From: Larimichthys crocea
Lineage: Eukaryota; Chordata; Actinopteri; Sciaenidae
Length of the DNA stretch: 64,000 nt
Direction of reading: 5' to 3'
Assembly (NCBI RefSeq): GCF_000972845.2
Contig: NC_040020.1
Coordinates: 1,178,669 to 1,242,668, forward strand
Shown: piece after piece, positions 36,851 to 63,159 of the stretch
Position numbering within the stretch: the first letter of the stretch is position 1
Layout: each line of letters starts with the position of its first letter
Notes under the pieces: model-generated
Seen by the model: the letters and a program-made list of their open reading frames with translations, nothing else
Database searches by the model: none
What the model was told of the DNA's origin: nothing
Program-made: the position numbers and the translations under genes

Positions 36851-37837
36851 CACAGTTCTTCTTCTTCGGCTTTATATTTTAGTAGTTCAGACGCCGCACC
36901 GGCCTGTTTCTGCCACCTACAGGTCATTGTTTACATTGACGTGATTTTTGCACCTCATACGTCCAATTAAGACTTAATGTGTCCATACAGCAATTCAAAC
37001 ACTCTCAATAAATGATTCATCGTCTTGTGTTTAGACCGCAGCTGGACACATCCATTAAACTAGTGTGTTCTTGGAAGATAATTTCAAGAACACACACACA
37101 CACACACATTGAATTATTCCTGAGGTGGTTTGCATGAAATCCAATCAAATCCAACCATGAACAGAAAGACAAAGGCTCGGGCTATAATGAGACTACATTT
37201 GAGTACATTAGGAAGTACACTCAGTTGGATGGAATCAGCCTGCCGTATTTTAATTACAGCTAGTTCACATTAACAGTTACAAATATGTAGTTTGGAACAC
37301 TGTACTCTGCAGGTGCACACATGTACTTCATGACCCTGTAGATTTATTAGTGCTGGGTGGTATTATTAATCTGATAAGGACAATGGAATCACACAAAGCC
37401 CACTGACAGGAACTAATGACACATTTTGAAGACTGTACAAAGCTTTTTTCTTGAAAGCTTGCATGGAAAATGAGAACAACTCGAAGTTCTGAGATGCTTT
37501 TAAGCAATCCACGTCCAGCCGGAAGAGACACTGCAAATGAGTCACTGTAAGAGCATTGTAAGCTCATTGTTCCTGTGGGTTCTTATTAATGTAGTGGTTT
37601 AGACATGGTCCCTGCACTGCTCAGTAATCTGATGTTTTGTTGTGTTTCTGCTGAGAACACCGTGACCGAAACAGCATCTGTGCAGCTCCAGAAACAATGC
37701 AGCCTGACACTGCTGATCCCTGCTCGGGTGTGTGTCTTGTTTTTCCTCACTTTGGTCAGAGCTCAGACCCAATACTGAAAATAAAGTAGCACAAAGACTG
37801 TTCCTGGAAAGTTATATACACAATTTTGATGAATTTG
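36851..37837. other. Intergenic, minor repeats
   Basis: A short stretch near 36855-36930 (TTCTTCTTCTTCGGCTTTAT and CTGCCACCTACAGGTCAT) resembles a fragment of a common fish repeat, and a short (CA)n lies near 37090. No mre11 or other coding sequence is seen. Confidence 0.4.
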
Positions 37838-38560
37838 AAGCCAGCAACATGTTTCAAAAAAAGTGACAGGGTAATTTTTACCATTCTGTTGCATCATCTC
37901 ATCTTTTCACAGTAGGCGTCCTGAGGAGACCAATTATCATAATCTTGAAAGTGAAATATTTTCCAATTCTTGCTTGATGTAGCATTTCAACTGTTCAACT
38001 GTCCGGGGCCCCCTTTGTTGTATTTTCTATTACATAATGTGCCAAACATTTTCAAAGTGAGACTCTTATACTGCAGTTGCATATGTTGCTCCATCGTGTC
38101 ATGTGCAATCACGCACCCCTACACTGTCACGGATGCTGGCTTTTGAAGTGTGTGCCGATAACAAGCCGGACGGTCCCCCTCCTCTTTAGCCCAGATTTCC
38201 AAACAGAATTTCGAATTCAGACTCGTCAAATCACTGGATAGTCTTCCAACTTCGCCTCAGTTCATCTTAAATGCGCACAGAAGGTGGATGCTTTTCTGGA
38301 TCTGGTTTATGTGTGGGTTTTCTCTCTGCATGGTAGAGTTCCAACTGTCATTTGTGGACACAGCGATGAGCTGTGTTCACAGAGGATGGGGTTTTTGGAA
38401 GTGTTCATTAGATCACTCCGTCCAATATTGGTTTTGTCCCTTGCATACAGAGATTTCTTTTGATCAAATTCAAAATGGGCATTTCATTTTCAAAAAACAA
38501 TTTTTGGAAACAGGTTTTATATTAGATAACTCATTATACCTGGTAGAAACATGTTTTTGG
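37838..38560 (-). mobile_element. Decayed Tc1/mariner-like element, family B, copy 1
   Basis: The + strand shows, in order, segments recalled from a common fish element: AACTGTTCAACTGTCCGGGG, CATAATGTGCCAAACATTTT, CATATGTTGCTCC, GATGCTGGCTTTTGAAGTGT, CAGACTCGTCAAATCAC and GCATGGTAGAGTTCCAACTG. The transposase would read on the - strand. It is heavily mutated and truncated. The end of the same family is present at 50155-50480. Confidence 0.6.
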
Positions 38561-39690
38561 TAATTGCTTGAACCATGAGGCGGCCTGGGACACATCTGGG
38601 ATATATCTTTTAGAGAGTAAACGCTAATGCATCCTGGGCCAAAGAGACCACCCACTCTATTCCTACCCTGCGTCCTGACATGAAACACTCTGTAGGATTT
38701 TCATTTGGTTAAATGTTGTGCAAATTACATGTTTGGGCTCTTTTACCTACCAAAATAAGCAGCAGGTGGTGGTTGTGTAACTGCTACATCCCGAGGCTGC
38801 CTTAAAAAAATCACATCATTTTGAAAGATTTGAAACAGCTCAGGCAAATTCTTCAACATTTTTGTATTCTTGGAGGCAAAATAAGTTGTTTACTTCCTTG
38901 TAAAAAGCATTGTTGTACCAATAGTGATATTTCCTTTTCCTATGAATGAGCCACTATACTCCTCGTGTCTAAACCTAACCAAACAACCAATGAATGGAGG
39001 CAAAATAGAGGCAGTGTAGTAGAGAAATGCGTACTGGTGGCTGTCTGATGTGCACCTTTACCTGCCCTTCCACATCCTTTGTCCTATTATAAAACTATAA
39101 CCCTGAGAAAACGGAACACAAAATGTACTTAATGTGTCATAAAGAAGTTTGTAGAAGTTAACTCAACTCTTACAGAGAGCAGACTGGTACAACAGAAAAT
39201 CTGATGTTTTGTATTTCTCAGTGCTGAAAGAGGACATGATGTTCAAGGTGCTGTTCACTCAGAATGCACAAACCACTTCACAGAGGGCAGCAAATGAAAA
39301 TAAAAACCAAGAATGAGCCGAAATAGAACTTCAAATTACTCAGTATTTTGGAAAATGAGACTATTTACTTTTCTGCTCAGGTTCGTATTAAAAGCGCTGT
39401 CATGTCATGTCTGTGCAGATAAATACGAACACTATAACCAGCAGCTGGCCTAGCTTTGCTCAGAAAAACAGCCAACTTGACCAACCACAAATTATTGGTT
39501 AAAAGTTACAATGTGGGGAAGAGGAAACTGGCAGGGAGGTGTGCTGGAAATTTTACAGAAAATGTATTTGCAGTCTCCAAAAACACAAAGAACAACTTAA
39601 AGCAAAAAAATGTATACCCCTGACACTGCTCTTCACATAACCCCCCCCAGAACAGTCCATTCTTTCCATTTCCCTTCAAATAAAACATAA
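38561..39690. other. Intergenic, nothing recognised
   Basis: No coding or repeat signature identified. Confidence 0.4.
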
Positions 39691-40000
39691 TACGAGAGAG
39701 CCTTCACAATCCTCAAGTGCCCCCAGAAATGTTCAGTGGGGATGAGATCAGGTGAGTGTGGAGCAAAGTCCATCTTTGATCTTCAAGTAGTTTTTGCAAA
39801 GCTTGGATGTCGGTCATTATCCGGCTGCAGTGTGAATGCTTCTCCACGAGGACACAAAAAATGGAGTGCATGCTTCTGCTCAGGTCAGGGTCACTCCGGT
39901 GCTGGAGTCTAACTCCAGGAGAAGGCAAAGCAACCCTAGACATGAATCATTCCAACACCATGTGTCACTGTGGGGTTGATGCACTATGGTATTATCCTCT
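39691..40000 (-). mobile_element. Tc1-like transposase C-terminal relic
   Basis: On the - strand near 39780-39710 the text reads MDFAPHSPDLIPTEHFWGHL with frame changes. This corresponds to the SPDLNPIEHLW region holding the last catalytic residue of Tc1 transposases. No ends are recognised. Confidence 0.5.
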
Positions 40001-43000
40001 TGACTAATCATGTCCTAACACACACCCTCCTGCACTGCTAGATAAACAGTGACCTGCAAGACTGCTCTTGCATATTCAGCGCATATCCAGTAGTATTTGC
40101 ACATCATCAATCCTGCTGCTTCTTGACGTCAGGCAGTGAGGATCATTATAAAATCAACATTAACTAGAGCCGAGATGCAGATTTAGCCGTAAATACAGAG
40201 AGCAACAGGCGTTCTGAGTGCAGTATTTTTCTTATTCCCTGCTCTGCCACCACTGCCTTTCTGTTACTGCCATTAATCTCAAACTTTGGGTTCAAAGGAC
40301 TCTCCAGTCACCCGTAAAATGATACTGTATGTTGGTCCAAGTGTCGAGCTTCTTGAGAAATGGTTTAGAAGCTGCTCCTCATCCCCCGAGACCACTGCAA
40401 GACTCTTATTTTGACAATACTGTTGCTAATTGGAGTCTTGAGTTATTTATTTATTGTGTCTGCGATAAGTTGCTTTTCCATCTGTCAAAGCTTGATGTAT
40501 TGATCTTTTTATAATCCCGTTTCTGCAAAGAGAGTTCAATGGGCTGTCCCCTTAGAGACACTGAGTCTAGCCACAATTTGACTTCTAAAACTTTGGCCTC
40601 CGAATCCTCAAACGTTTGGATCAGATGGAAATATTGGAGATTTTCAATGTGGTTTCAGACTTTTGCACTAAACATCTACACTGGAATGAAGAGTGTTAAA
40701 AGTAATCGATGATATCAAACCACGAGCTTGTCGAGTTTGACGAATCGTTTCTTGCATAAAGTTTGAAATATCTTATGTGATGAATAGACTTTCAAATCCC
40801 AGAGCGACTCTTCAGATTGTCATTAATCACTAATCAACATATAATAGACAGACACATCATTTATGCCTAAGAAGGTCAAAAAGTAAATGTGTTTGGTGTT
40901 ACATAAAAAACAAAAATTATCAATCATCATTGATATTAGCAGTGAATATTAGAGTCCCTTCATGTCCTCACACTTTCAACGCTTCCTTTTTATCATCATT
41001 CATCACTTCAGGACAAATTGAGATATCTGTGTGGTGCGTGCATGAATCTCACATCATTAGATATTCATTGATTTTGTGAATAATCGCTTGTTCACTTGAC
41101 GTGTTTTAAAAAATTGTGACTCAGACGAAACGATCGTCACTGACGAATCTCTTAAGTCGTTCTTAATAATTAATTTTAGAATGGACGTCATGTTTGGAGC
41201 AGAAAAAAACAACTTTAATATCCAGTCAATTTGCAGAACAGTTTTCAGCACTAAGCAGCAGGCGAGCAGGTCTTTAATTAATACACACATTAAAAGATAT
41301 TTCTGCATGTCATTGAGTCATTTAATCATATTTTTTCTTTCCAGCTGCTAATGAAATTCAGATTACAGTTCCCCTTACCCACCGGATTATCAGTAGATGA
41401 ATGTTACACTCATATCCAATAACAATAAAAAATAATTTCATGGTTCTCTTAGTACGAAAAAGAATTTGACAATCCCAGAGCTCAACTCAAGAGAGAGATG
41501 AAACAGTCTTTCTGGTTTTCAGCTGTTTGGCTGCTTCAAAGCTCAAATGTGTCGCTGGCATCTGTTCTTTCACCAATAAGTCTGAAAAGTAACAAGTTGT
41601 CCCGCACAGCAAAAATAGATTTTGACGTTTTTTTTTACTTAAAGTTGGTAACACAAGAGTTTTTGAAACGCTCAAAACTTTGTGGACTAAAGTGTGAGTC
41701 ACTTCATCGTGTTTCAGATGTCTATTTACACTCAGATCTAAATACTATTGTAAAAACTGTTCGGTGTGCATTGAAGCACGCACAAAACACAAAAAGAATG
41801 TAAGTTAGACTGCAATCTGCTGCATTTTCTTGTATCTAAAAGGAAATAGAAATAGAGGAGACCAAAAGCTGATTCCCATTTCAGCAGAGCTTCACTCTCC
41901 TGCCATGTATTTACTGTAAAAGGGCAAATCTTTGAAATGAGTTTTTCTCAGTAAACATAGACCCAGACAGACACACAAAGAAAGTAATATTTTTATATCT
42001 GTAGCTATTCTAAGTCTTAAATCATAAGTAAAGTAAACTTACAAAGGTGTTTTGTTTGCTGGAATTACCTTACCTTAGGAAAATAAGCCCAACTGATTCA
42101 TTTCTGTAACAGGTAGGTAGTAGAGTCGGTGCAGTACACAGAAGTCATTTTCTTTTTTGCTGTAATTGAATTTTGGTTTATGCAAAATAAAAACTAAATA
42201 AAAGCTACTCCAGAGAGAAGAGTGGTATATTTTGTCACCGTCACTGTGTTCCTCTTTTCAGTGTTCTGGTACAAGAGTTCATTCTGAGGTATGTGTGAAG
42301 TGTTTTGGTTGCATTAATGGATTTTGGGAGTTGTTTATCTGTTGTGTTTGGCTCAGTGTTGGTAAAGAACTTTTAAAAAAATGGGTCCATTATTTGCTAT
42401 GATTGCAATACATGTGCTAATTTTCTAATGTACTATTGAATGGAGAAGTGTTGCACTTGAGGCTGTGAAGTGATTTTACTCCTGGCGGTGTGGACGGTGC
42501 GTCAGAAAAGATGTGTGTGCAACTGGTTAACACAAGGTACTCACGTGCAAACCGCTGTGGCTGTGAAGTGAAACCAGTGCTGGCTCCAGAAATGAGTCAG
42601 TCTCCATAAGTCCCCATGTTAAAAAACTTCACAGCAGAAATAAACATGTTTACAGCCTGGTACAAAAAACAGTTTTGGTCTCTGTAGTTATTTTCCCCGT
42701 TCATGACAACTGTACTGAGGGTGGATTTTTATAGAACTTGTCTGTTCAAATTATGTTAATGCTGAAAGTTAATTAAGTTAATTAAGCTAACTAAGACTGC
42801 TTTGACAGGTGGGTGATTTATCTGAGTAACCAGGCATCATTCAGCCCACCTCAGCTCTGCCCACGATCCACGTCTTTGTCTATATTTAGACTTAGATGCT
42901 TCACAGCAGATCTTCTGAATCCTGTGGGTGACGCCATGGATGCACTGTCCATACAGTCCATGGTGCTTTCTATCAGAGCCGGATTAAGCCCTTTAAATCA

Positions 43001-43790
43001 CCAGGGCAAAAAATGGGCTTGCCTCCCTCATGACCACTCTTTCCTTCTATTTTCTATGCATGCAGGCTACATGGATCGCTTCAATATTACATATTTCCTG
43101 TGATTTTACATATGTGTGACTGCCTGAGGGTGAATCAATCCATGTCTGTATTCGCCTTGGGCGACTACCAAGGTTTGGACATCAGTCAGTGTCTCATATG
43201 AAAAATACATCCACACTGTTTTACTCTGAATAAATAGGCAGGGAAATAAATTGGTTTATCTGTCTACAAACCACTGCAGCGACTTACTTACTGATTCACA
43301 ATTCAAACGAGACAAAAGTTTATTGTGTGGTGTCTGCATGTAGAATTTCGTGGGATGAAAATGTAACTGACTTTCAAAATAGCCACGTCTTCCTGCAGGC
43401 AAATATCAAATCATACACCTCTGCTGTCTGGCAGACTGAGCTAGATTAGGTTCTATGACTGCAAATCAATAAGAGTTGGCAACAAGAGGGTACTTCACTG
43501 AAGATCACATCGACTCCAGTCTCAGTTTCAGTCCTCAGCTCAGTGAACGATGGGTGGGATTTCCCTGCAAGTCAAAAACAAACAAACCAAAAAATAAAAA
43601 ACGTATGTTTGTGTCAGTGGTGGACTACAGAAGTGCACCAGTCCTGATGCATTTTAGTGAAACAGTTGCAAACCCTGGATAAGATTAAAATGGTTTTATT
43701 ATGTGTTTATAACTACTGCACCTATAAAAAAAGAACACAAGGGAGTAACTCTTTATTTCACAAAGAAACAAACATCATGTGTAAGTCAGG
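40001..43790. other. Intergenic, nothing firm
   Basis: AT-rich DNA without a gene. The stretch 42905-43160 (GACGCCATGGATGCACTGTC, CATACAGTCCATGGTG, then GCCGGATTAAGC) may be an interspersed repeat. Short open frames show no domain. Confidence 0.35.
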
Positions 43791-43794
43791 ACGT

Positions 43795-44600
43795 CGGAGT
43801 TACGACTGAAGGGCGCTTTATCATGTTTTCTACACTGTAAAGGCACCCTAGAGGGCACTTTGTCATGTTTGTGGACTGGAAACTTCAGGAACCTGTTGAT
43901 GAAAATAGATTTTTATTAAATATTTGAACATATTTTTGCCTCAGTACACACAGATACAGCTACACAAGGGAAAAGGGCAGTTACGAACTTTGGGTAAGAT
44001 TAAATTTGTTTTAATATGCGGGTATAACTACTGCACCTCTAGCAAAAACACACAACGAATTATAAACTACTTATCTGTTTATTTCAAAAGACACACATAA
44101 TGATGTAGGTGAGCGTGAGCTGTTGAAAGCACTTAATTGTGTTTTCTCCACTGGAAAATCACCCGAGACAGCACTTTTCCTTTGTTTTCTCCACTGCAAT
44201 GCAATGTAACTGACATTTTACAACATTTTATTCCCTGGAATGACACCTTAGCTGCCCCTAGAGGGAACTACCATCCTGTGCAAAGGGCACAAGGGAACTT
44301 TATCACATTTAGTACACTGGAAGAGCAGCAGAGAGTAACTTCATTATGTTTTCTCCACTGCGAATGCACCTCAGAGGTAGCACATTATCCGGTTTTCTCC
44401 ACTGGAAAGGCACATGAGCTGGCTTTTTTTATAACATGTTATCCACTGGAGTAGAAGACACTTTATCATGTTCTCTGTGTAGCAAAGGTGCACTTAGAGG
44501 GAACTGCCCTGAAAGACGGATAAAAGGACATTTGGGGAAAGTTTTGATCATTTGGAAAGGCTCCATTTCTCCACTGGAATGGCACTTCAGGGATGTATTG
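43795..44600. repeat. Degenerate tandem repeat upstream of gpr83
   Basis: A unit of the form TTTTCTCCACTGGAAAGGCA, followed by CC, TAGAGGGAACT and TTATCATG, recurs with large variation. CACTGGAA-like cores occur near 43833, 43873, 44146, 44192, 44305, 44357, 44400, 44443 and 44571, roughly every 40-60 bases where dense. Several copies end in CTAGAGGG. The array stops about 30 bases before the (CT)n tract that precedes gpr83. Confidence 0.7.
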
Positions 44601-44630
44601 ATGAGGAGAGGGAGAGGGGATTTTTTATTG

Positions 44631-44631
<1 letters not shown>

Positions 44632-44676
<45 letters not shown>
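44632..44676. repeat. (CT)n tract at the gpr83 promoter
   Basis: About 22 CT units, some 245 bases upstream of the gpr83 start codon. Such tracts can act as GAGA-type promoter elements in vertebrates; no such role is shown here. Confidence 0.95.
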
Positions 44677-57439
<12,763 letters not shown>

Positions 57440-60400
57440 CTGAAAAAACCTGCCACAATGAGACAGGTCGTCGAGATCCTTTTTCAATCCCATTTCAGGA
57501 TTTCATCATGTTCCAAAGAGAACAAAGGATCTGAAAAATCTCAGAGATGTATGGTGCGGTTCAGCTCTACATAGGATTTTGGTAGCAGCAGGACAGGACA
57601 GTGATTTTCCTGTGGTTTCATCCGGCTTTCAGATCGACCTCTAACCTTAAAAAATGAGCAACAATCTCAACCACAAGGTTAGTCTTCAGCAGCTGTTCAG
57701 TTCCTCAGCAGATGGAGGAGAGGAGTTTATTGAGTTATTTGTGTTCCGTATGTTTGCATCAAGGCACCTTCCATGTTGGCTTGACGCTTGACATTAATGG
57801 TTCTTCTCTTTCTTAGAAATGAGAAGCTGACCCCCAAGGTCCATTCAGTAAACGTTCTGGAGCCTATAATCAACTCTGAGAACTTAAAACTGTTGCAGCT
57901 TTGACACTGCGGTATACAAAACCGCGTGCTTACCTAACGGTCACGCTGCAAAGGATACAAAGCGATGCATTTCATAATGTTACGTAACATTGACAGAAGT
58001 TTCTATGGAACAGAAAAACATTTCATCATGCTATAAAACAATGTGATGTAAAAAACAAAGTTCTTGTGCGATACAGATATTTTTTTCTTTCACCAGCCTT
58101 CACAGTCTGGCAGGGTAGCAACGAAGTTCATTCATCTCATCAAACCGCCCTGAAAACTGTGAAAGGTTTTGACAGGATGTGCACACAAAGGGTCTGACTT
58201 CTTCGGGTAATCATTCAGCCCGTGAGGACAGAACAGAATCTCAAAGGGTTAAGACGAACACGGTGAGAATAAAACTACGCTCGCATCGATCCACTGTAAA
58301 GCCGCCCTGCTGCTCATAGTTCACCTTTAGCCACAGGGCTTATACAATATGTACAAAGAAAAAGAATATAAAAGTGACAGCACTGTCGGTGACCTCATCT
58401 TGAGGAAGGAAGGAAGTGTTCAGGAGCCTCTGATGTCGTATGCTGTATTATTTATTGATCAAGGAGAATTAGAGACACTCTCATGGTCCATCAGAAGTGC
58501 CTGAGTCGGTCTCACATTCTGCTCAACTCATCCTGGTGGATCGACTTTAAACCCCAAGATAAAACCCCAAATACTACACGCACCAGAATCAGTCAAAGGG
58601 AATGTTTTTACCCTTGGAGGTGTTATTGTCGGCATATTCTAGTCTGGAGACACAGATGTCTGTTTACGCAGATTGGAAGCTATCTATTATGACTAGAAAG
58701 GCAGCAATAGGTCTCCTTGACCCTGGCCACCACAGTGTTGAGATAGACTGGCACCTCGTCAAAGCCAAACAACTAATACTGCTGAGGGCCTCAAGGCCCA
58801 CACGTGACCTCCTGTAACCTAAGGATAGAAAATTCCATAACAGTTGCTACAAAAGCCATTTTGGAAGTTAAGTTTCTTTTTGATGACGTTTTTGCAGATG
58901 AACTCGTTGTGGTTTAGTTCCTTTTATTACATAAGATTTGGCTGACGTCTCTTCACAAATATCTTCTTCACCTGTCTGTACCACATTCACTTTCTTGGAG
59001 TACCTGTGAAGGAGGATGAGGAGAGGTGAGAGCTATTAACAGTGACAGAAATGTCACATTAGAGTTGCTATTGGTTGCATTTGAAGCAAGAAGCTTTACA
59101 TCCAAACACAATGATGATGATGTTAACAAATATAATCAGATATTGCACAGATGATGTAGTGATCCAAGCAGTTATGGACTCAACTTTGTCTGAGGTCGAT
59201 TTGGAGACAGAACCTTCAGAAATCTTTTCTCAAGACTCAAAGAAGAAAACCTTGTGAAACTGTGTGAAAGCTCGTTCAGAGTTCTGCTGCATTTTCAAAA
59301 CCTTATAACATCATAGATGAATGACAGGAGCTTATTATGCACCTCTGCCCTCTCATTTACTTTTATTCTATTTACATCATAACGCTACAGTTCACCACGC
59401 ATTCGTGCGCACAGTCCGAGATGGATCACGTTGATGTCGGTACGACACAGATGATTTTTAATAAAGCTGTCTCGCAGAGTGTGACAAGCAGTAATCTCAC
59501 ATAATCAGCTGACCGGATGTCCAGATTCAGAGCTGTTACAAGCGTCAAAGACAAAGCTGATATTACCGCTTTTGTCAGTTTAATATCTTGTTTGTGCTTT
59601 TAATATTCTGTGCGCTGGATTGTGGATTTCAGCAGTACACGCACATCAAATATGACCACTTTCATTTCAGTTCACTCTGTTGAACCAGACTGCCATCCCA
59701 ACCCGTACCCAAACGTTATATAAATTGAAGGCTGAATGTGCATCCAGACTATTTTCTTCTTCCTCAGGTCCACATCAACAAATCATATAATCTCCACGAT
59801 GTTTTGTGAAGACCGTCGTTCCAGCCGTTGCATTCTTCTTCTACCTTTTCAGACCTCACAGACTTAGGCACCTTTTGTGCAGTGTGTATATACGGTTACT
59901 TTGCTCTCCCAGTGAAAGGAAGAAAACTGAAAATATTTGCAGGGCCATTTATGTGTTTTCTAAAACGTCTTTAAGGTTATTTAAGACTATGTCCTTTTGA
60001 GAAATGTAAAGAAACTGGAATGTGAAATGCTTTTGAAAGACTTTTAAAGCTTAAGAACGTTCGGGTTATATTTTTCTGCATTGTGTCGTCCTCCTATCAC
60101 AATATGGGTCTGATTAAATGTTGAATAAAGCAGCTGCTCAGTGATGAAAGGGTAAACGGTACATGTACTTTAGATTAAGTAAAAGGCAGCTAAAGCATCT
60201 ATCACAGGATGGTGTAATATAGGTACTTTTCACACATTCATACAAATAGATTTACAAGAATACAACATTTTTAAAGAATGAAGCATACCAGCTGTTTATA
60301 AAAACATGTACAGGTGTCATATAGTGAGTGTTTTATTGTAGCAGAACATTAAATAGAAAACTGTGTCATAATCACTCATCAAGCACAGATTTTCTGCTAC

Positions 60401-60850
60401 GTCCTCATGACAATCACGATGAAAACAAAGAGCTTTGTGTTTGAAATGTGTTGTATATGTTGAGCTTTGCATTGTTAAACGAAGTAGAAAAGGAGAATGG
60501 CGGTGAAAAGACTTGAAAATATATTGCTGTGAGTTTTAAGTGTTTTTTGTGAATGAAATACCGAAGATTGTCAAAACAGTGAAATGTAAAAGACAAACTG
60601 TGAAGATTGTTAGACATTCGGTTGCTCTATTTTTGGGTTTGTCGAGGAGGAAACGATCGATATGCCAAAATAAACGCAGCTCTTCTCCTTTATCTTTCGG
60701 AGGTTCAGGGAAGTGTGTAACATTATAAGTGTGTTCTTCTGTCTGTTTGTCTTTGTCTTTAAACATCTGTTGTGTGTAATATTTTGCTGTAACTTGTGAA
60801 TGTTAAAATGTATATAAAGAAAAAAAAGTTAAATAAAAATGAACTTATCT
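57440..60850 (+). other. gpr83: Probable gpr83 3' UTR and downstream DNA
   Basis: No coding sequence follows the TGA. A strong candidate end is AATAAA at 60832-60837 followed by a T- and GT-rich stretch (CTTTTTCTTTTCTTTGTGTTC region), which would make a 3.4-kb 3' UTR. Shorter ends are possible. The short open frames in this span have no family features. Confidence 0.35.
60832..60837 (+). terminator. gpr83: Candidate gpr83 polyadenylation signal
   Basis: AATAAA followed about 30 bases later by a T/GT-rich element. It is 3.4 kb from the stop codon, so transcript evidence is needed to choose it over nearer signals. Confidence 0.35.
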
Positions 60851-61269
60851 CGATTCTGAACGTCAGACTTTTTCTTTTCTTTGTGTTCTTAATAAGTGCG
60901 GTCCGACATTTCAAACACAATGCAGACTCAAAAGAAGAAGTGGGCTGTAATATTAATATTCAGGGTTGCGATCAGACATACTGATCCTGACAGAGAAAGC
61001 GGTTTGAGAAACATTCTTGCCATCTTCATGTGTCCTTGACACACACACACATTATATGCAGTATAATAGCTCAGCAAGAATGTCTGTTCAGAAACGTTCA
61101 TGCAGTCATGACTTTTAAAAGTAACTTGTTGCATTACAGGATAACTGCCATTAATAAAGTAACTCATTATGTCACAGCGTTAATTACTTACTGAGAAAAG
61201 TAACTCTTGAAAAAAATGAAAACCTCTTTATCACATTGATTCTGTCTTTGCAGAGCCTGGTCTACTCAT

Positions 61270-62045
61270 AGCTCATAACTTCATCATTTATCTCCTCCCC
61301 CTTGGTAATATCTTCCGCAAATATAACATAAATTTCCACCCAGCTCTACCCCGCCAGCAAACCCACCTCCAACCTCCCGCCCTCCTCTCTTACTGACTGC
61401 TTGACAGAAATAAAATCCTGGTTCACCTCAAATCTACTTAAACTGAACAGTGACTCATTGGCGCCAAATCAATGTTATCCAAAACCGACAGTTTCTCTAT
61501 TGACATCGACAATTTGCTCCATTTTCCCCTCCCGACTCTCACCCGAGCCGCCTATTTCCACCTACGCAACATTAACGTCCTCCGTCCCTCCCTTACTCCT
61601 CATACCACTGCCATCTGTAAACTACAAAATCCTTTTGCTTACATTCAAAGCCATCCATAACCTCGCACCACCATATCTCTCAGATCTTCTCCACGTTGCT
61701 GCTCCTCCTCGCTCCCTCAGATCTTCCTCCTCCATTCACCTGACTGTCCCCTCTGCCTGTCTCACCACCATCACCCAGCTCTGGACCTCTTTACCCTCCG
61801 TAATAAGGAACATCAACTCACTCTCGCAATTCAAGTCCGCGCTCAAAACCCACTTGTTTAAAATCGCCTTTTCCATCTGACTGATTCTTGCATTGCCCTA
61901 TTTTAACCTGTTTTTAATGTTGTATTCTTGTAATTTGGTATACTAGTATGGTTCTTTTTGTTTGTTTTTGTTATTTGCTGTCTACCTTTATTTATTGTAA
62001 GGTGTCCTTGGGTGACAGAAAGGAGCCTATGAAATAAAATGTATC
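61270..62045 (+). mobile_element. L2-like LINE, internally deleted
   Basis: The + strand shows [20 protein letters not shown] and [18 protein letters not shown] (about 61345-61455), then after deletions [20 protein letters not shown] and [20 protein letters not shown], and finally [18 protein letters not shown] (to about 61870). These are ordered pieces of an L2-type ORF2 C-terminal region. The catalytic YADD block is absent. The 3' end is AGCCTATGAAATAAAATGTA, a typical L2 tail. Frame changes show it is inactive. Confidence 0.8.
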
Positions 62046-62480
62046 TGTATAACTCTGCAAGCTGATAACAGAAATAACTGAAGCTATATAAAGCTTGATT
62101 ATGTTTTATACACGTTTCCTACATATAAACATAAAGGGCTCAATGCATATACCCTCACAAGTTCATACAACAAGAAAGTAAATAGAAACTGAGTGCACCT
62201 GACAGGTGACACCTGATCTGACAGCAAACTGTTCAGAGGCATATAAGGCACAGCTGCTTTAAGAAAACCCAGTGGCAACCTTGAAATGTTACCGATGCTG
62301 CAGTGCCAAAAACTGTAGAAGGGCTAACCAGAGTTATCACAGCAGCTCTTAAGAAATCTGTGGATGACGTCACAGCCATCACTTCCATGTTTAATACAGT
62401 GTATACTTTCAACATGCAACCAACGAGGTCAACGTTTGCTGACTAAAAGGCATTGACCCACATAATGTGGGGTGCAGGAC
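62046..62480. other. Intergenic, nothing recognised
   Basis: No feature identified, except that the last eight bases form the hAT target duplication. Confidence 0.4.
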
Positions 62481-63151
62481 TAGGGATGGGAATTGATAAG
62501 ATTTTTGCGATTCCGATTCCACTATTGATTCTGCTTAACGATTCGATTCTTTATCGATTCTCTTATCGATTCTCATTTGGGAAAAAAGGTCATCTTCTAA
62601 ATGTAATGCAGAAGGCATTCGTTTAATGTGTAACTGTTATAGCATGTTTTACAAAGAAGCACATGGCGCTAACATGGTAGGCAGTGTGTTATTTACCAGA
62701 GTTACCTTCCGTAGTAACCGCAGAGGTGCTCATAGCCTGGGTGCTGCCGCTGCTGCTAGGTTGAGATTCATCTCCAGTCCGGAGCATGTCAAAAACACGA
62801 CATTCATTTAAAAATATTGCATGTTGTGTGCGCAAATGTTTCTGCATGTTCGTCGAGTTCCCTCCCGACGCTGTTATCTCCACTTTCCAATGATTGTAAG
62901 TCGCCATCTGTTTTGGTAAAATGCAGCCAAACTTTGGAGCGTTTGAACCGAGTGGGTGCCATTGTTTACTACCGATTGCACTGCACGTGCGAAACTTGCG
63001 TAAGTTACGTGGCGTAATTGCTTGCTGGAATCGAGTGCATGCTTTCTGGAATTGATAAGAGAAACGTTAGATAAACTGCCAAACGATTCCATGGAATTGA
63101 AACACACGGAACCGGTTCTCAAAAACAACCGGTTCTCGATTCCCATCCCTA
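62481..63151 (-). mobile_element. Short hAT element with BED-finger remnant
   Basis: The ends are TAGGGATGGGAATTG (left) and CGATTCCCATCCCTA (right), near-perfect inverted repeats. Flanking octamers TGCAGGAC (62473-62480) and CCCAGGAC (63152-63159) agree at six of eight positions, as expected for an aged hAT duplication. The 671-bp body encodes, on the - strand, KRSKVWLHFTKTDG and, in another frame, YNHWKVEITASGG with NMQKHLRTQHAIF: a BED zinc finger with a frameshift and both Cys ligands replaced (Tyr and Trp). The transposase catalytic part is missing, so the copy is non-autonomous. Confidence 0.8.
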
Positions 63152-63159
63152 CCCAGGAC

